Part shown: piece after piece, positions 20,000-21,081 of the stretch
Numbering within the stretch: the first letter of the stretch is position 1
Layout of the letters: each line of letters opens with the position of its first letter
Assembly: GCA_036939975.1 (NCBI GenBank)
Contig: JALLPB010000180.1
Coordinates: 1 to 21,081, forward strand
Source: Cyclostephanos tholiformis
Taxonomy: Eukaryota; Bacillariophyta; Thalassiosirophyceae; Thalassiosirales; Thalassiosiraceae
DNA: 21,081 nucleotides
Direction of reading: 5' to 3'
Made by a program: the position numbers and the translations under genes
Notes under the pieces: generated by a model
Databases searched by the model: none
The model's input: the letters and a program-made list of their open reading frames with translations, nothing else
What the model was told of the DNA's origin: nothing

Positions 20000-20423
20000 T
20001 AATCAAGATCCACAAAGCTTTCGCGTTTAATACCTAATTCATCAATCCTCATGTTAAGCTAAACTGCTGAGATAAATGAACTTTCTGGTAGGGATATTTA
20101 TGCTGTTCAGAGATATATGTGTGTGGACATTTTGATCATGGGCAGATTCGATCATGATATTTTTTTGTCATCCAAACCTTCGACGTGAGTAGTACTATTC
20201 ATCTTCGAAAAATCTTCCTCACTTTATTCAGCGAAGGATTTTCTAGAACTCATCACTGGTATCCAAACCGCCAGGTCAACTAGTAGGCTCCATTCGGCGA
20301 ATGATCAAAAACCATGCTGAGACATTAGTCATGGTGCGGCCCGGGGGGACGGAAATGATCAAAAACAGCTGCCAATCAGCAAACTGAATGCTAGACATTC
20401 TTCAAAATTCAAGTTCTATGTCT
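20000..20423. other. Convergent intergenic region with short repeats
   Basis: 424 bp between the stop codons of the fusion gene and the VOC gene. The 13-mer AATGATCAAAAAC occurs twice, at 20300-20312 and 20354-20366. GATCATG occurs at about 20133 and 20149. No gene or RNA is seen; it probably holds both 3' UTRs. Confidence 0.5.
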
Positions 20424-20840
20424 CTACGCTGTTGGCTCGTACAGGCCAATCATTTGACCATCCGGCGCCCTCAGTGTTGCAACTTTTCCGTGCGCGGGGT
20501 ACTGTATCGGCCCATCAAGATTGGCGCCCATTTGCACACATCTAGCCACAGTCGAGTCCATGTCATCAACGTCGAAATTGAGGAATGGAGAGTAGCCGAC
20601 GGCTAAGCACCCCTCCGATTCACAGGATTGGATACTGAGATGAAAATTTATCGGATCAATTTCATTCTGTGACGTGCGCGTGGACGCGCCAACAGGACAT
20701 GTTAGTTCGGCCCAGTTATCAGTATGCCTGATAACCGCCATTCCCAATCCATTGTGATAAAAGCTTACAGCCGCAGAGACCCCGTTGGAGCCTCTGACCA
20801 TGAGAAGGGCACGACCGAAGCGCACGCCAAATGATGCCAT
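20424..20840 (-). CDS. VOC (glyoxalase/bleomycin-resistance fold) protein
   Basis: Single exon, 138 aa, one vicinal-oxygen-chelate unit made of two beta-alpha-beta modules. The first runs from RALLMVRGS through SAAVSFYHNGLGMAVIRHT; the second from SPFLNFDVDDMDSTVARCVQMGANLDGPIQY through VATLRAPDGQMIGLYEPTA. The DPDG-like APDGQMIGLYEP ending, with a conserved Glu, is the hallmark of the fold. The equivalent of the first metal ligand (usually His on strand 1, here in RALLMVRG) is not obvious, so metal dependence and activity are open. Proteins of this size normally dimerise. No targeting peptide is evident. It is convergent with the HYKK-ITPase gene. A palindrome lies 74 bp upstream of its start. 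Confidence 0.82.
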   Translation of the reverse strand: MASFGVRFGRALLMVRGSNGVSAAVSFYHNGLGMAVIRHTDNWAELTCPVGASTRTSQNEIDPINFHLSIQSCESEGCLAVGYSPFLNFDVDDMDSTVARCVQMGANLDGPIQYPAHGKVATLRAPDGQMIGLYEPTA

Positions 20841-21081
20841 GGTTAAAAGGGGTGATTTCCCCTTACCTTTACAGAGAAAGGAGTGTAAGAGAGAAGTACA
20901 AGAAAAGAAAACTACTTACCTAGGTAAGTGTTGCTTATAAGGCCGTTACTTACAGTACGGGGACGTTTTTTCCCTGTTTTTCCTCGTATGTAGGCTTGTA
21001 CTGCTCGGAGATTTTTTGGATATGACTCGGCGAATTTCAGTTTTTTCAGAAAACGTTCCGGGAAATGGCGGGAGCGTTTGG
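20841..21081 (-). promoter_or_regulatory. Upstream region of the VOC gene with a 16-bp palindrome
   Basis: 241 bp to the window edge. A perfect 16-bp palindrome ACTTACCTAGGTAAGT lies at 20914-20929, 74 bp upstream of the VOC start codon. Its core TACCTAGGTA is identical to the palindrome 80 bp upstream of the kinase start. A GA-rich stretch (20872-20910) lies between it and the gene. The right end may belong to a divergent gene outside the window. Confidence 0.5.

Noticed and set aside
20300..20366. Paired 13-mers AATGATCAAAAAC as a CRISPR or attachment site
   Set aside because: There are only two copies, 54 bp apart, with no array, no integrase and a eukaryotic nuclear context. Probably chance or a small local duplication.

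Overview
This is nuclear DNA from a eukaryote that splices. Most genes carry short introns, nearly all 65-119 nt, with GT-AG borders and arbitrary phase. The genes are densely packed on both strands and use the standard code. The gene set fits a stramenopile alga, most likely a marine diatom: a ubiquitin-NiSOD fusion, a full-size ABCA transporter, an oxoglutarate/malate-type mitochondrial carrier and a hydroxylysine-kinase/ITPase fusion. Assignment below stramenopile level is inference. There are no rRNAs, tRNAs, CRISPR arrays or recognisable intact transposons.

Layout, left to right: (1) 1-511, upstream DNA with a tandem 17-mer, GTAC-centred palindromes and GA/AT microsatellites. (2) 512-2578 (+), an intronless coiled-coil / F-box / UBA protein. 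(3) 2627-9285 (-), a full-length ABCA transporter that I rebuilt as 8 exons (2002 aa). (4) 9599-11086 (-), an intronless CDK-like kinase. (5) 11479-12551 (-), a mitochondrial carrier (3 exons, 293 aa), divergent from (6) 12910-16468 (+), an IGHMBP2/SMUBP2-type SF1B helicase (6 exons, 1044 aa). (7) 16603-17334 (-), ubiquitin fused in frame to nickel superoxide dismutase (2 exons, 208 aa), divergent from (8) 17609-19999 (+), a hydroxylysine kinase-ITPase fusion (3 exons, 655 aa). (9) 20424-20840 (-), a small VOC/glyoxalase-fold protein.

Two observations stand out. First, in the ubiquitin-NiSOD gene the ubiquitin C-terminal Gly-Gly lies directly before the nickel-hook His-Cys. Ordinary deubiquitinase cleavage would therefore create the free N-terminal His that NiSOD needs, replacing the dedicated bacterial maturation protease. 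Second, the last ABCA intron (3859-3946) has non-canonical GC-AG borders, is flanked by a 7-bp direct repeat of the exon, and is largely filled by a diverged copy of the coiled-coil coding sequence of the neighbouring F-box/UBA gene. This looks like a preserved case of intron birth by patching a broken exon with nearby DNA.

The genes do not form one pathway. They look like ordinary housekeeping neighbours arranged in convergent and divergent pairs. All exon structures are inferred from splice signals, phase and family conservation, without transcript evidence.
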